NCBI GenBank assembly: GCA_003972865.1
Contig: QOAX01000277.1
Span: forward strand, 1 to 33,810
Direction: 5' to 3'
From: Verrucomicrobiota bacterium
Lineage (GTDB): Bacteria; Verrucomicrobiota; Verrucomicrobiia; Limisphaerales; UBA1096
Length of the DNA stretch: 33,810 nucleotides
The notes below the pieces were generated by a model. That model made no database searches. It saw nothing but the letters and a program-made list of their open reading frames with translations, and was not told where the DNA came from. The number at the start of each line of letters is the position of its first letter. The stretch's first letter is position 1. This document shows positions 7,688 through 15,665 of this stretch, one piece after another. The translations under genes and the position numbers were made by a program.

Positions 7688-8251
7688 ATGCCTTTAGGAA
7701 ACGATCTTCGCAAAGGAATGGCCGTCAAGCATAAGGGCGAGGTGGCCGTCGTGCTGGAGTGCCAGCACCGCACGCCCCCGAAGACGCGTGCGTTTGTGCA
7801 GGCCACGCTGCGCAGCATTCGCACGGGCAAATCTTTCGACACTCGGTTCAGTTCCACGGAGAAAGTCGACGTGATTCCGCTCGACCACCGCAAGATGGAG
7901 TATAGCTATCGCGACGGCGACGACTTTGTTTTCACCGACCCGGAAACGTACGAACCAGTGACTGTGACGCCGGATCTTGTCGGTGATGCGGTGGATTACA
8001 TGGTCGAGAACTGCCCGGTCGAGATAACGTTCATCGAGGGCAATCCGGCCGTGATGGTGCTGCCGTCCAGCGTGGTGCTAACCGTCACCAACGCCCCGGA
8101 GGGAGTGAAAGGGGACTCCACCACGAACGTGATGAAAACCATCACACTCGAAACCGGGAAGACCATCCAGGCACCGCTCTTCATTAAAACAGGCGAACGG
8201 CTGAAGGTGGACACCCGTCACGGAAAATACATGGAGCGCGTGAACAAATAG
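7688..8251 (+). CDS. efp: Translation elongation factor P
   Basis: Helps ribosomes through polyproline stretches by stimulating peptide-bond formation. 187 residues, normal length, with the three beta-barrel domains and the C-terminal signature 'IQAPLFIKTGERLKVDTRHGKYMERV'. The domain I loop that reaches the peptidyl-transferase centre reads HRTPPKTRAF; aligned to the E. coli PGKGQAF loop, Lys32 takes the modifiable lysine position, but PP-K-TR replaces PG-K-GQ. This HRTP-x-x-x-RAF form resembles that of Bacteroidetes/Verrucomicrobia EF-P. No epmA, epmB or earP gene is seen here, so the modification state is unknown. It is followed by a strong terminator. Confidence 0.95.
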   Translation: MPLGNDLRKGMAVKHKGEVAVVLECQHRTPPKTRAFVQATLRSIRTGKSFDTRFSSTEKVDVIPLDHRKMEYSYRDGDDFVFTDPETYEPVTVTPDLVGDAVDYMVENCPVEITFIEGNPAVMVLPSSVVLTVTNAPEGVKGDSTTNVMKTITLETGKTIQAPLFIKTGERLKVDTRHGKYMERVNK

Positions 8252-8276
8252 TCCGCAGCAAAAGATATTTTGTGGG

Positions 8277-8308
8277 CGCCCCGCTTGGCCAAGCGGGGCG
8301 TTTTTTTT
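8277..8308 (+). terminator. Rho-independent terminator of efp built on the palindrome
   Basis: A perfect 24-base inverted repeat (8277-8300) has the core GCTTGGCCAAGC extended by CGCCCC/GGGGCG arms and is followed by eight T residues (8301-8308). Being fully palindromic it has no spare loop, so the central bases must open to form the loop. On the minus strand, where the kinase gene ends 2 bases beyond the T run, there is no matching T tract, so it acts mainly on the efp transcript. Confidence 0.85.
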
Positions 8309-8310
8309 AA

Positions 8311-9366
8311 TCAAAACTCCGGCTCGAGCCTGGACTTGTATTTGTATTTCTTGGCCAAGGCTTGCACGCTCCGGAGTGACTTCATGCCGCCGGTGCAGGA
8401 TGGGTCGGAGAGGCAGGCGGCGGCGGCGCAGACAGCCGTCTCCAGGCACTTGGCCAAGTCCCATTCCTCGTGCAAGCCAAGCAGCATGCCGGTGCAGAAG
8501 GCGTCGCCCGCCCCGGCCGCGCCAACGATGTCCCTGGCCGGGATTCGCAATGAGGATTGCAGCACGTCCTCGCCCTTTCGCGTGCGCGCGAACCCGCCCT
8601 CCGGAAAGTGGATCACCACCAGTTCGCCAACGCCCATCTGCAACAACGCGCCGGCGGCATGCCGAAGCGCCACGATGTCCAGATTGTCGTCGTCCTGCCG
8701 GATCTTGAAACCGGTCGTCTTGCCCGCCTCGACTTCATTCAGGATGCAGTAGTCGGTGTATTGCAGTGCGGGGGTGACGACCCTGGCAAACCGGTCGCTG
8801 TCTTCGCTCACGGCGTCGATGCTTGTCCGCAGCCCGGCCGCCTGCGCTGCCGCCAACAGCTTAGCCGCCTTGGTGCCGTGTTTTTTGTCGGGACTGTCCA
8901 ACTCGTTGAGCAGGAGCAGATAGCCGAGGTGGAAAAACCGGGCCTTGGTTTTTTTGAAATCAAGATCGCTGCCGTCCCAGAGCGCGTTGGCACCACGGTT
9001 GTGAAAAAACGTCCGGTTGCCGCCCTTGGTCACGGTCATGACATCCGTGTAGGAGGTCGGGGCATCGGGGGTGACCTTGAGGTTTTTGGTATCTATCTTG
9101 TGCCTAACGCAGTCGTCGAGGATCAGATTGCCGAACGCATCGTTGCCAACCAGGCCGGCGGCAGCCAACGGGATATCGGCTCCCAGCTTGGCAAAGTTGA
9201 CGAGCAGGTTGTAAGGCGAGCCGCCGGTGCCGGTGATGGCGGTGCCGGTGATGTTGGCCAATTGCTCCCGCTGTGGGTACACATCGATCATCTTCACCTG
9301 ATCGATAATCCAGTTTCCACCAGCCAGAATCCCCTTGCGGACGGATGCTTTTGTTGCAGCGGGCAT
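8311..9366 (-). CDS. PfkB-family carbohydrate kinase
   Basis: 351 residues, cytoplasmic ribokinase-fold kinase that phosphorylates a sugar or nucleoside with ATP. Visible family elements are the N-terminal 'GTGGSPYNLLVNFAKLGAD' (substrate-side GG motif), 'LAAAGLVGNDAFGNLI', 'LNEVEAGKTTG', and the C-terminal signature DIVGAAGAGDAFCTGML (residues 279-294, with Asp288 as the catalytic base). The substrate cannot be assigned. It is the last gene of a minus-strand run rpsA, tyrS, nusG-like, kinase, 52 bases after the nusG-like stop. Two copies of the palindrome fall inside it, both read as Leu-Ala-Lys. Confidence 0.92.
   Translation of the reverse strand: MPAATKASVRKGILAGGNWIIDQVKMIDVYPQREQLANITGTAITGTGGSPYNLLVNFAKLGADIPLAAAGLVGNDAFGNLILDDCVRHKIDTKNLKVTPDAPTSYTDVMTVTKGGNRTFFHNRGANALWDGSDLDFKKTKARFFHLGYLLLLNELDSPDKKHGTKAAKLLAAAQAAGLRTSIDAVSEDSDRFARVVTPALQYTDYCILNEVEAGKTTGFKIRQDDDNLDIVALRHAAGALLQMGVGELVVIHFPEGGFARTRKGEDVLQSSLRIPARDIVGAAGAGDAFCTGMLLGLHEEWDLAKCLETAVCAAAACLSDPSCTGGMKSLRSVQALAKKYKYKSRLEPEF
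8350..8359. repeat. CTTGGCCAAG palindrome in coding sequence
   Basis: Read as Leu-Ala-Lys in the PfkB-family kinase (VQALAKKYK). Confidence 0.85.
8449..8458. repeat. CTTGGCCAAG palindrome in coding sequence
   Basis: Read as Leu-Ala-Lys in the PfkB-family kinase (EWDLAKCLE), about 90 bases from the neighbouring copy. Confidence 0.85.
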
Positions 9367-9418
9367 TGGAAAGGCAACCCTGCCATCGGCACCCCTGAAA
9401 TACCAGTCCGGAGTTGCG

Positions 9419-9952
9419 TTAAATCAATTCCAGCGTATCTGCCTCAACCTTGACAGCGGCGGCCTGGCCAATGAAATCAAGCCGCAACAATATCGTGGTC
9501 ATCCCGAACCGTTCCTCCACCCAGCCCTCCTGCCCCTGCAGTGGGCCGGACCTGACAATCACCCGGTTCCCCACCCCGATCGTCGGCTCCACGCGGATTT
9601 CCACCTGCTGATCGAGGGCAAAAAGAATGTCGTTCAACTGTTCTTTAAATTCCTCCTGATCAGGAACTTCAAGCATATTGGCGACGTAGTTGCTCTGCAC
9701 CGCCACTTGCCGTGTTTTGCAATTGAGCCGGAGAAAAACGTAGCCGGGGAAAAGCGGTTTTTGGAAGGTAACCACCTTGCCGCGATATTTCTTGGTGCTG
9801 CTGTATGTCGGGAGGGTGGTGGGGAAGTTGTAGATTTTGCCGTGCTCAACGAGCTTCTTTTCGCAGCGCGGACGTACGTGAGCCACGTACCAGTCCAACT
9901 CCGCATCCTGCGGTGCCTCGACGTCATCCATGACTTCCGTGAGCTCCACCAT
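9419..9952 (-). CDS. NusG-like transcription elongation/antitermination factor
   Basis: 177 residues from the ATG at 9952; an open extension to 10075 lies inside tyrS and is not conserved. The NGN domain starts at WYVAHVRPRCEKKL (residues 21-34) and includes 'FPGYVFLRL'; a KOW-type segment follows (IGVGNRVIVRSGPLQGQEGWVEE). NusG paralogues bind RNA polymerase and modify pausing or termination. Housekeeping nusG normally sits beside secE and rplK, so this copy, 22 bases after tyrS, looks like a specialised RfaH/UpxY-type paralogue. Its targets are not visible, though many such factors act on long surface-polysaccharide operons. Confidence 0.85.
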   Translation of the reverse strand: MVELTEVMDDVEAPQDAELDWYVAHVRPRCEKKLVEHGKIYNFPTTLPTYSSTKKYRGKVVTFQKPLFPGYVFLRLNCKTRQVAVQSNYVANMLEVPDQEEFKEQLNDILFALDQQVEIRVEPTIGVGNRVIVRSGPLQGQEGWVEERFGMTTILLRLDFIGQAAAVKVEADTLELI

Positions 9953-9974
9953 CTCGGCGGAAAACGTAGCCAAA

Positions 9975-11255
9975 TTACTTGGCCAAGACAACGGCGTAGT
10001 TGCGTTTGCCCCGGCGCAATAGCAGATATTTGCAGAACAACAGGTCGCCAGACTGTAACTTGTGCTGCTCGTCATCAGTTCGCCGGTTGTTCACATACAC
10101 GCCACCGCCCCTGACGTCCTTACGCGCCTGGCCACGCGACTGGGCCAGGCCGGCCTCGTGCAGCAGCTCCGGCAGCCAAAGCCCCTCGCCGCCAAAACGG
10201 TCTAGGCCGATTTCATGCGTTGGCACCTCGCCGGCAATCTCCCGAAAGGTCGCCTCGGTGATGCCGTCCAGCTCGCCGCCAAACAAAATCTCACTGGCGC
10301 GAATGGCCTCGTTGGCCGCCGCCTCACCGTGTGCCAGGGCGGTCACTTCCTTGGCCAAGGCCTTGTGAGCGATGCGCGCTTGCGGCTGCTCCGAGTGCTG
10401 CCGGGCCAAGGCCTCGATCTCGTCCCGGTGCAGGAAGGTGAAAAAATTCAGGTATCGCACCACGTCGCGGTCATCAACACGCACCCAATACTGGTAAAAC
10501 TGGTAGATGCTCGTGCGGGCCACGTCGAGCCACACGGCACCGGCCTCGGTTTTGCCGAACTTCGTGCCGTCGGCGTTGGTGATAAGCGGCAGCGTCAGGC
10601 CAAACGCCTGGCGGTTTTGCCGGCGGTGGATCAGGTCGATGCCGGCAGTGATGTTGCCCCATTGGTCGCTGCCGCCGATTTGCAGTTCGCACTGGTGCTG
10701 CCCGCACAGGTGATGGTAATCGAGCGCCTGCAGGATCATGTAGCTGAACTCGGTGTAGCTGATGCCGACATCGCGATCCTCCATCCGTGCGCGTACGCTC
10801 TCCTTGGCCACCATTACGTTGACCTTGAAATGCTTGCCGACATCGCGCAGCACGTCGAGGAACGAAAGCGGCGCGGTCCAGTCGGCGTTATCCACCATCA
10901 GGGCCGCGTTGGTTTCCTCTCCAAAATCCAGAAAGCTGGCCAACTGTTTTTTGACTCCCTCAATGTTGGCCTTGAGCTGCTCGTGGGTGAGCAACTGGCG
11001 CTCGGCGCTCTTGCCGCTGGGGTCACCTATCGAGCCGGTTGCCCCGCCGGCGACAACGATCGGTTTGTGGCCAAACTGCTGGAAGCGGCGCAGCGCCAGC
11101 AACGGCACGAGGTTGCCGACGTGCAGGCTGTCGGCCGTGGGATCGAACCCGCAGTACAGCGTCACGGCCCCCTTGGCCAGGCGCTGTGCAAGCCCCTCCC
11201 GATCCGTGCAGTCGGAGACCAGTCCGCGCCATTCCAGTTCCTCGATGATGCCCAT
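9975..11255 (-). CDS. tyrS: Tyrosyl-tRNA synthetase
   Basis: Charges tRNA-Tyr with tyrosine. 426 residues from the ATG at 11255 (MGIIEELEWRGL), the standard start; the longer open frame runs through repeats and a terminator. Class I signatures are seen as HVGN (residues 45-48, the HIGH motif) and KFGKT (the KMSKS motif, in 'ADGTKFGKTEAGAVWLD'). Substrate-site pieces 'YCGFDPTADSLHVGNL', 'GGSDQWGNITAGIDLI' and 'YMILQALDYHHL' are intact. The C-terminal S4-like RNA-binding domain includes 'GGVYVNNRRTDDEQHKL'. The final codons, V-L-A-K-stop, are one palindrome copy running into the TAA. A terminator separates it from rpsA upstream, so it probably has its own promoter. Confidence 0.97.
   Translation of the reverse strand: MGIIEELEWRGLVSDCTDREGLAQRLAKGAVTLYCGFDPTADSLHVGNLVPLLALRRFQQFGHKPIVVAGGATGSIGDPSGKSAERQLLTHEQLKANIEGVKKQLASFLDFGEETNAALMVDNADWTAPLSFLDVLRDVGKHFKVNVMVAKESVRARMEDRDVGISYTEFSYMILQALDYHHLCGQHQCELQIGGSDQWGNITAGIDLIHRRQNRQAFGLTLPLITNADGTKFGKTEAGAVWLDVARTSIYQFYQYWVRVDDRDVVRYLNFFTFLHRDEIEALARQHSEQPQARIAHKALAKEVTALAHGEAAANEAIRASEILFGGELDGITEATFREIAGEVPTHEIGLDRFGGEGLWLPELLHEAGLAQSRGQARKDVRGGGVYVNNRRTDDEQHKLQSGDLLFCKYLLLRRGKRNYAVVLAK
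9978..9987. repeat. CTTGGCCAAG palindrome at the tyrS 3' end
   Basis: Encodes the last three residues, Leu-Ala-Lys, directly before the tyrS stop codon. Confidence 0.85.
10350..10359. repeat. CTTGGCCAAG palindrome in coding sequence
   Basis: Read as Leu-Ala-Lys in TyrS (HKALAKEVTAL). Confidence 0.85.
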
Positions 11256-11306
11256 AAAACGGCGCGTGTTATGGCCGCTTGGCCGTTGAAAGTCGAGAGC
11301 CGACCA

Positions 11307-11328
11307 GCTTGGCCAAGCGCTTGGCCAA
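11307..11328. repeat. Tandem pair of palindromes between rpsA and tyrS
   Basis: A full GCTTGGCCAAGC (11307-11318) is followed without a gap by a second unit, GCTTGGCCAA (11319-11328), which lacks the final GC. The pair lies between the rpsA terminator and the tyrS start, where the tyrS promoter or leader is expected. Tandem units can pair with each other as well as fold singly. Confidence 0.85.
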
Positions 11329-11329
11329 C

Positions 11330-11357
11330 AAAAAACCGGGCAGGAAAGCCTGCCCGG
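11330..11357 (-). terminator. Rho-independent terminator after rpsA
   Basis: A 9-base perfect stem (CCGGGCAGG / CCTGCCCGG, 11336-11344 and 11349-11357) with an AAAG loop on the plus strand. Read on the minus strand it is followed by six T residues (11335-11330). It lies 25 bases after the rpsA stop codon and fits that gene. Confidence 0.88.
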
Positions 11358-11382
11358 CTGCAAAACAATTTTATGTGACGGG

Positions 11383-13248
11383 TTACTTGTCCGACTTGGA
11401 TTCGTCGTCCTTGGTTTCCTCCGCTGCGGGAGCTTCCTCTTCGCTCTCGGCGGGAGCCTCTGCTTCAGCCTCAGCCGGGGTTTCTTCGCTCTCGGCAGGA
11501 GCCTCTTCCTCGGCGGAAGCCTCTGTCTTGGCGGGAGCCTCGGGGGCTACTTCTTCTGCCTTGGCGGCCGGGGCCTCGCTCTCCTCTTGCTCGTCGCCGA
11601 AGGTGTCGAAGGCATGTTGCAACGCCACGAGATCCTCGCCCGGCTTGAGCGCATCGAGCACGGCTTCCTCCTCCTTGAGTTGCTCCTGGGAGTAGTTGGC
11701 CGCCTTGATCGAGAGGCCAATGCGGCGGTCCGCCCGGTCGATCTTGATCACACGCGCCGTCACGTCCTCTCCCACGCTGAGGACATCCTTGATTTTTTCG
11801 ACCCGCTCCTCGCTGACCTGGCTGATGTGCACCAGGCCGTCGATGTCGTGCTCCAGCCCCACGAACGCGCCGAAGCTTGCGAGCTTGGAAACCTTCCCGG
11901 CGACGAGATCGCCGATCTTGTACAGGTCGTCGATCTTGTCCCACGGATCCTCTGCAAGCTGCTTGATGCCGACGGAGATGCGCTGGTTTTCCCGGTCCAC
12001 CTCGAGCACTTGAGCCTCGACTTCCAGGCCCTTTTTCAGGACCTCGGACGGGTGGTTGATCTTGCGGGTCCAGGAGATGTCCGAGACGTGAATCATGGCG
12101 TCGAGCCCCTCCTCGAGCCCCATGAAGGCGCCGTAGCTCGTGAGGTTGCGAATCTTGCCGGTCACCTTTGTGCCGACCTGATATTTCTCTTGAGCCAAGT
12201 CCCAAGGGTTGGTCTCGAGTTGGCGTATGCCAAGGGAAATTTTCTGTTCGTCCTGGTTGACGCCGAGCACCACGGCCTCGATGGCCTCGCCGGCCTTGAG
12301 CACCTCGGAGGGCTTGTTGATGCGCTTGGTCCAAGACAATTCGCTGACGTGCACCAGCCCCTCGACCCCCGGCTCCAGCTCGATGAACGCACCGTACGGC
12401 ATGAGGTTGACCACCTTGCCCGCCACCTTCCCGCCGATGGGATATTTCTCCTCGATCTTGTCCCAGGGATTGGCCTGTTTTTGTTTCAGGCCAAGGCTGA
12501 CACGCTCGCTCTCCTTGTTGATGTCGAGCACGACCACCTCGAGTTCCTGGCCGACGGCGAGCATCTGCGAGGGATGGGTGATGCGGCCCCAGCTCATGTC
12601 GGTGATGTGCAGCAGGCCGTCCAAGCCGTTCAGGTCGACAAATGCCCCGAAGTCGGTGAGGTTCTTGACGGTGCCCTTGCGGATGTCGCCCGGCATCATG
12701 TCGTTGAGGAGTTCCGCGCGCTTTGCGGAGCGTTCCTCCTCGATCAGTTCGCGGCGGCTGAGCACGATGTTCTGCCGCTCGAGATTGAGCTTCATCACCT
12801 TGAAATCGTAAGTCTGGCCGACGTACGGCTCGAGGTCGTGCGGGGTGGTGATGTCGATCTGCGACGACGGCAGAAAAGCCTCCACGCCGATGTTCACAAT
12901 CAACCCACCCTTGACCGCCGCCTTGACACGGCCCCTGATGTGGCCTCCCTCCTCGCAGATGGTTTTGATGTTGTCCCAGTTCTGCTTGAAAATGGCCTGC
13001 TCGTGGGACAGCACGACCATGCCGTCGCGATCCTCAAGCTGCAGGATCAGCACGTCCACTTCGCCTCCAAGCTGCAACGCCTCGCCGTGATCCTCGAATT
13101 CGTTGACCGGCACAGAGCCCTCGCTCTTGTAGCCGATGTCGATCATGACTTCCTTCTGACGGATCTCAATGACCGTCCCTTTGACTATTTGGCCGGGGGC
13201 AAAGCTGATTTGGCTCTGCGCCATGGCCTCTTCCATGGTTATAGACAC
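11383..13248 (-). CDS. rpsA: 30S ribosomal protein S1
   Basis: Binds mRNA at the 30S subunit and helps initiation, which may matter in a genome with few Shine-Dalgarno sites. 621 residues with six S1 RNA-binding domains at about 18-83, 102-166, 187-256, 271-341, 358-428 and 446-513. The last four show the repeating pattern 'G-K-V-x-N-L-x-x-[YF]-G-A-F' followed by 'GL[VL]H[IV]S-x-[LVM]SW'. The tail from about 545 is a low-complexity Glu/Ala/Ser/Pro stretch ending DDESKSDK, longer and more acidic than in E. coli S1. The frame opens with GTG at 13248; an ATG at 13236 (MEEAMAQ) is equally plausible. A terminator follows the gene. Confidence 0.96.
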   Translation of the reverse strand: MSITMEEAMAQSQISFAPGQIVKGTVIEIRQKEVMIDIGYKSEGSVPVNEFEDHGEALQLGGEVDVLILQLEDRDGMVVLSHEQAIFKQNWDNIKTICEEGGHIRGRVKAAVKGGLIVNIGVEAFLPSSQIDITTPHDLEPYVGQTYDFKVMKLNLERQNIVLSRRELIEEERSAKRAELLNDMMPGDIRKGTVKNLTDFGAFVDLNGLDGLLHITDMSWGRITHPSQMLAVGQELEVVVLDINKESERVSLGLKQKQANPWDKIEEKYPIGGKVAGKVVNLMPYGAFIELEPGVEGLVHVSELSWTKRINKPSEVLKAGEAIEAVVLGVNQDEQKISLGIRQLETNPWDLAQEKYQVGTKVTGKIRNLTSYGAFMGLEEGLDAMIHVSDISWTRKINHPSEVLKKGLEVEAQVLEVDRENQRISVGIKQLAEDPWDKIDDLYKIGDLVAGKVSKLASFGAFVGLEHDIDGLVHISQVSEERVEKIKDVLSVGEDVTARVIKIDRADRRIGLSIKAANYSQEQLKEEEAVLDALKPGEDLVALQHAFDTFGDEQEESEAPAAKAEEVAPEAPAKTEASAEEEAPAESEETPAEAEAEAPAESEEEAPAAEETKDDESKSDK

Positions 13249-13461
13249 TTTATAATTGTTTTAATGGGAGTAAGTTCCTCCGCGAAATCCTGTTGCCCGT
13301 GAAAGGCGTCCGAAGACGGGGCAACCGGGTTAAAGGTTAAGTTACTCGGTTAACAGATTGTTTCTCAGCTTCCTACAGGCTCCCGCACGCACGGGGCCCA
13401 GCGGCGTGGAAATGTACGCCTGGCCAAGCCGATTGCAAGCGCCATTTGGGTAAAATCGCCC
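13249..13461 (-). promoter_or_regulatory. rpsA upstream region with a structured segment
   Basis: 213 bases without a gene between the HEAT-protein stop and rpsA. An imperfect nested hairpin at 13292-13325 (GTTGCCC / GGGCAAC outer stem, CGTC-CGAA-GACG inner stem) could fold in the rpsA leader. It has no T run and so is not a normal terminator. An AT-rich stretch near 13250-13262 precedes the start codon. One near copy of the palindrome (CTGGCCAAG) lies near 13430. No promoter can be assigned with confidence. Confidence 0.35.
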
Positions 13462-15660
13462 CTATTCAATGGATTCTAGGGCGCGGCGGGCCTCGCGGCG
13501 GACGTAGTCGTATTTGTCGCGCGTCAGTTTCCTGATTTCGGGCCGGGCCTTGCGTGCGCCCTTGCCTGCCCGGCGCAGCGCCTGGCAGGCAAAGAGGCGC
13601 ACCAGCGGCTCCTCGTTGTCGAGAATCGAGATGTACAGGTCAACGTCGCGGACGCGCACCCTGCGCAGGGCCTCCATCGTCACCTGCCGATCTTCGCTCG
13701 TGTCCAGCCGGGCAAACAACTCCGGCGCGGCCGGCCGGGCGTCCGAGCCGAGTTCACCCAACTCGCGGATGGCCGTGTGCCGCACCTTGGGCGACGAGTC
13801 GGCCAGCGCCGGCCTGAGTACCGCTAACAATTTGACGTCATCCCGCTCGACCTTGGCCAAAGCGTTCAACGCGCTGGCCCGCACGCCTGCGTCGTCGTGG
13901 CGGACGGCTTGGTTCAGCGCCGGCAGCGCCGGCTTGGCCTCAGGCCCCAGCTTGGCCAACGCGTCGAAGGCGGCCGACTGGGTCGCGGCATGCTTCACTT
14001 CCAGCACGCCGACCAAACTCGTCACCGCACTGTTGGGCAGCTTGCGAAAACCGCCGAGCGACTCGACCACCGCCAAGCGCAAATCCGTGCCGGCGCCGTC
14101 GAGCATGCCGGCCAGCCGCCTGGCCAGAGCCGCGTCGTCGCTGCCGAGCTTGCCGATGGCACGCACAGCGCTGAGCCGAATCTCGGCATTCCCGTCGCCA
14201 AGGCTCTCGACCAATGCCGAGGTCGCTCCGCGCGCGCTTGGCCCAAGGCTGGCGAGCGCATCCATCGCCTCCTGGCGGACAAGCAGGTCGTCATCATGCA
14301 TGGCCGCCTGCAGCCGTGGCATCAGGCTGGCCGGCTTGGCGGCGGACGCCACCAGCGCAGACAAAGCCATGCCGCGAAACGCCGCCTGCTCGTGTTCCAA
14401 AAACGGCAAAATCGCCTGCCGCACCGCCGCTGACTTGGCCGCGATGTTTTTCAGTCCAAGCAGGGCGAGATAAACCGATCCATCGGCCTGTTCCGCCTTC
14501 AGGGCGGCTGCCAGCGCAGGGGCTGCCTGCAGGCCGATCTCGCCAAGGCACCTGGCCTGCCACGATTCGCCGCTGAGCTTGCCCAAGGGCTGCGACTTGG
14601 CCGACGTCAATATCTCCGGCACTGCCGCTTGGCCAATTTGAACCATCGCTTGGCGGCATGCCGCCTGTTCCTCCTCTGCCGCTTGGCCAAGTTGAGTGAT
14701 CAGCCTGGGAACGGCGTCCCCGGCATCCGGGCCGATGCGTCCAAGCAGGTTGATCGCCTGGCTGCGCTTGGCCGGGTCACCGTTCCCCAGCCGCTCAACT
14801 AGATGCGGAACGGCTGCCCGGCTGTCAGGACGCAGGCTGAGCAGGCCGTTCATGGCCTCGTGCCGGACACGGTCGCCATCGTGATCCAGCGCCGGCAAAA
14901 GCAACGGCAGCAACTGGTCGCCGGGCAGGCCGACGCGATTCAGTGCCTCCAGTCCGTTGGCCGTGACCCGGCTGGATGGCTCCACCTCGAGCCGCTTGGC
15001 CAAGCGCTTGGCTGGCTCGCCCGGCTGGCTCATCCAGCCGATGGCCACAGCGGCGGCGGCGCGAATATTCTCGTTGTCCGAGCCAAGCGCCTCCAACACC
15101 TGCGGGTGCGCTGCCGGGCCGATCTTGCCCAGCGCAGCCCCGGCGGTTTCACCGAGGTAAATTTCCTCATCGCCCAGAAGGGCAAACAGGCGCGGCGCCG
15201 CCTCGTGGGCGGTCGAGCCCATGTTGCCGAGCACCTTGGCCGCGCCGCTGCGGATGGACTGGCTCTCATTGTCCAGCGCGGCGATAAGCTGCGGAATGGC
15301 CGCCGGGCCAATCCGGGTCAGGGCGGTCACCATCCGCAGCCGCACCTGGTCCCGATAGCGGCGGCCGCTCCGGCGCAGGCGCTTGATGAGTTCCGGGGTG
15401 GCCTCGTGGGCATCCGGCCCGAGATTGGTCAGCGCGGTTGCGGACCAGAAGAACACCTGCTCCTCGTCGTCGTCGAGGCCCTTGACGAGCGCCGATACGG
15501 CCGGCTTGGCTTCCGGGCCGAGCAGCGCCAGCGACCGGGCCGCCTCGCGCCGGGTGACCTTGTCGCCCTGGCGCAGATCGGAGATCAACCGATCCACCTC
15601 CCCGGCGGCAACCAGCAGAGACCCAAGCAAAAAAAGTAAAACAGTGTTCGAAATCTTCAT
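13462..15660 (-). CDS. Exported HEAT-repeat protein
   Basis: 732 residues. The N-terminus MKISNTVLLFLLGSLLVAAG is a signal peptide; the rest is a chain of roughly 30-40-residue HEAT/PBS-lyase-type helical repeats with recurrent 'LGxxAxxAVPxLxxxLxDxDxxVRxxAxxAL' spacing, for example 'EAARSLALLGPEAKPAVSAL' and 'KVLGNMGSTAHEAAPRLF'. Such solenoids bind proteins; no enzyme motif is seen. Secreted HEAT proteins are abundant in Planctomycetes and Verrucomicrobia. It starts 5 bases after the T run of the terminator that ends the DUF1552 gene, so it is probably transcribed separately. The Leu-Ala-Lys and Leu-Gly-Gln-Ala tetrapeptides in several repeats come from copies of the palindrome. Confidence 0.88.
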   Translation of the reverse strand: MKISNTVLLFLLGSLLVAAGEVDRLISDLRQGDKVTRREAARSLALLGPEAKPAVSALVKGLDDDEEQVFFWSATALTNLGPDAHEATPELIKRLRRSGRRYRDQVRLRMVTALTRIGPAAIPQLIAALDNESQSIRSGAAKVLGNMGSTAHEAAPRLFALLGDEEIYLGETAGAALGKIGPAAHPQVLEALGSDNENIRAAAAVAIGWMSQPGEPAKRLAKRLEVEPSSRVTANGLEALNRVGLPGDQLLPLLLPALDHDGDRVRHEAMNGLLSLRPDSRAAVPHLVERLGNGDPAKRSQAINLLGRIGPDAGDAVPRLITQLGQAAEEEQAACRQAMVQIGQAAVPEILTSAKSQPLGKLSGESWQARCLGEIGLQAAPALAAALKAEQADGSVYLALLGLKNIAAKSAAVRQAILPFLEHEQAAFRGMALSALVASAAKPASLMPRLQAAMHDDDLLVRQEAMDALASLGPSARGATSALVESLGDGNAEIRLSAVRAIGKLGSDDAALARRLAGMLDGAGTDLRLAVVESLGGFRKLPNSAVTSLVGVLEVKHAATQSAAFDALAKLGPEAKPALPALNQAVRHDDAGVRASALNALAKVERDDVKLLAVLRPALADSSPKVRHTAIRELGELGSDARPAAPELFARLDTSEDRQVTMEALRRVRVRDVDLYISILDNEEPLVRLFACQALRRAGKGARKARPEIRKLTRDKYDYVRREARRALESIE
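14682..14691. repeat. CTTGGCCAAG palindrome in coding sequence
   Basis: Read as Leu-Gly-Gln-Ala in the HEAT protein (LITQLGQAAEE); a one-sided partial copy lies about 50 bases away at 14628-14636. Confidence 0.85.
14994..15005. repeat. GCTTGGCCAAGC palindrome in coding sequence
   Basis: Exact 12-base copy followed at once by a further half unit (GCTTGG), read as AKRLAKRLEVE in the HEAT protein, where the Lys-Arg-Leu-Ala duplication mirrors the DNA duplication. Confidence 0.85.
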
Positions 15661-15665
15661 GCCCG

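Noticed and set aside
8557..9453. Long plus-strand frames over the kinase, tyrS (10215-11378) and HEAT (14803-15639) genes
   Set aside because: Mirror frames of well-supported minus-strand genes, without recognisable domains.
11587..13302. 571-codon open frame antisense to rpsA, and a 426-codon frame at 5254-6534 antisense to folE2 and the heme gene
   Set aside because: GC-rich third positions keep opposite frames open; the sense genes have complete family motifs and the antisense products have none.
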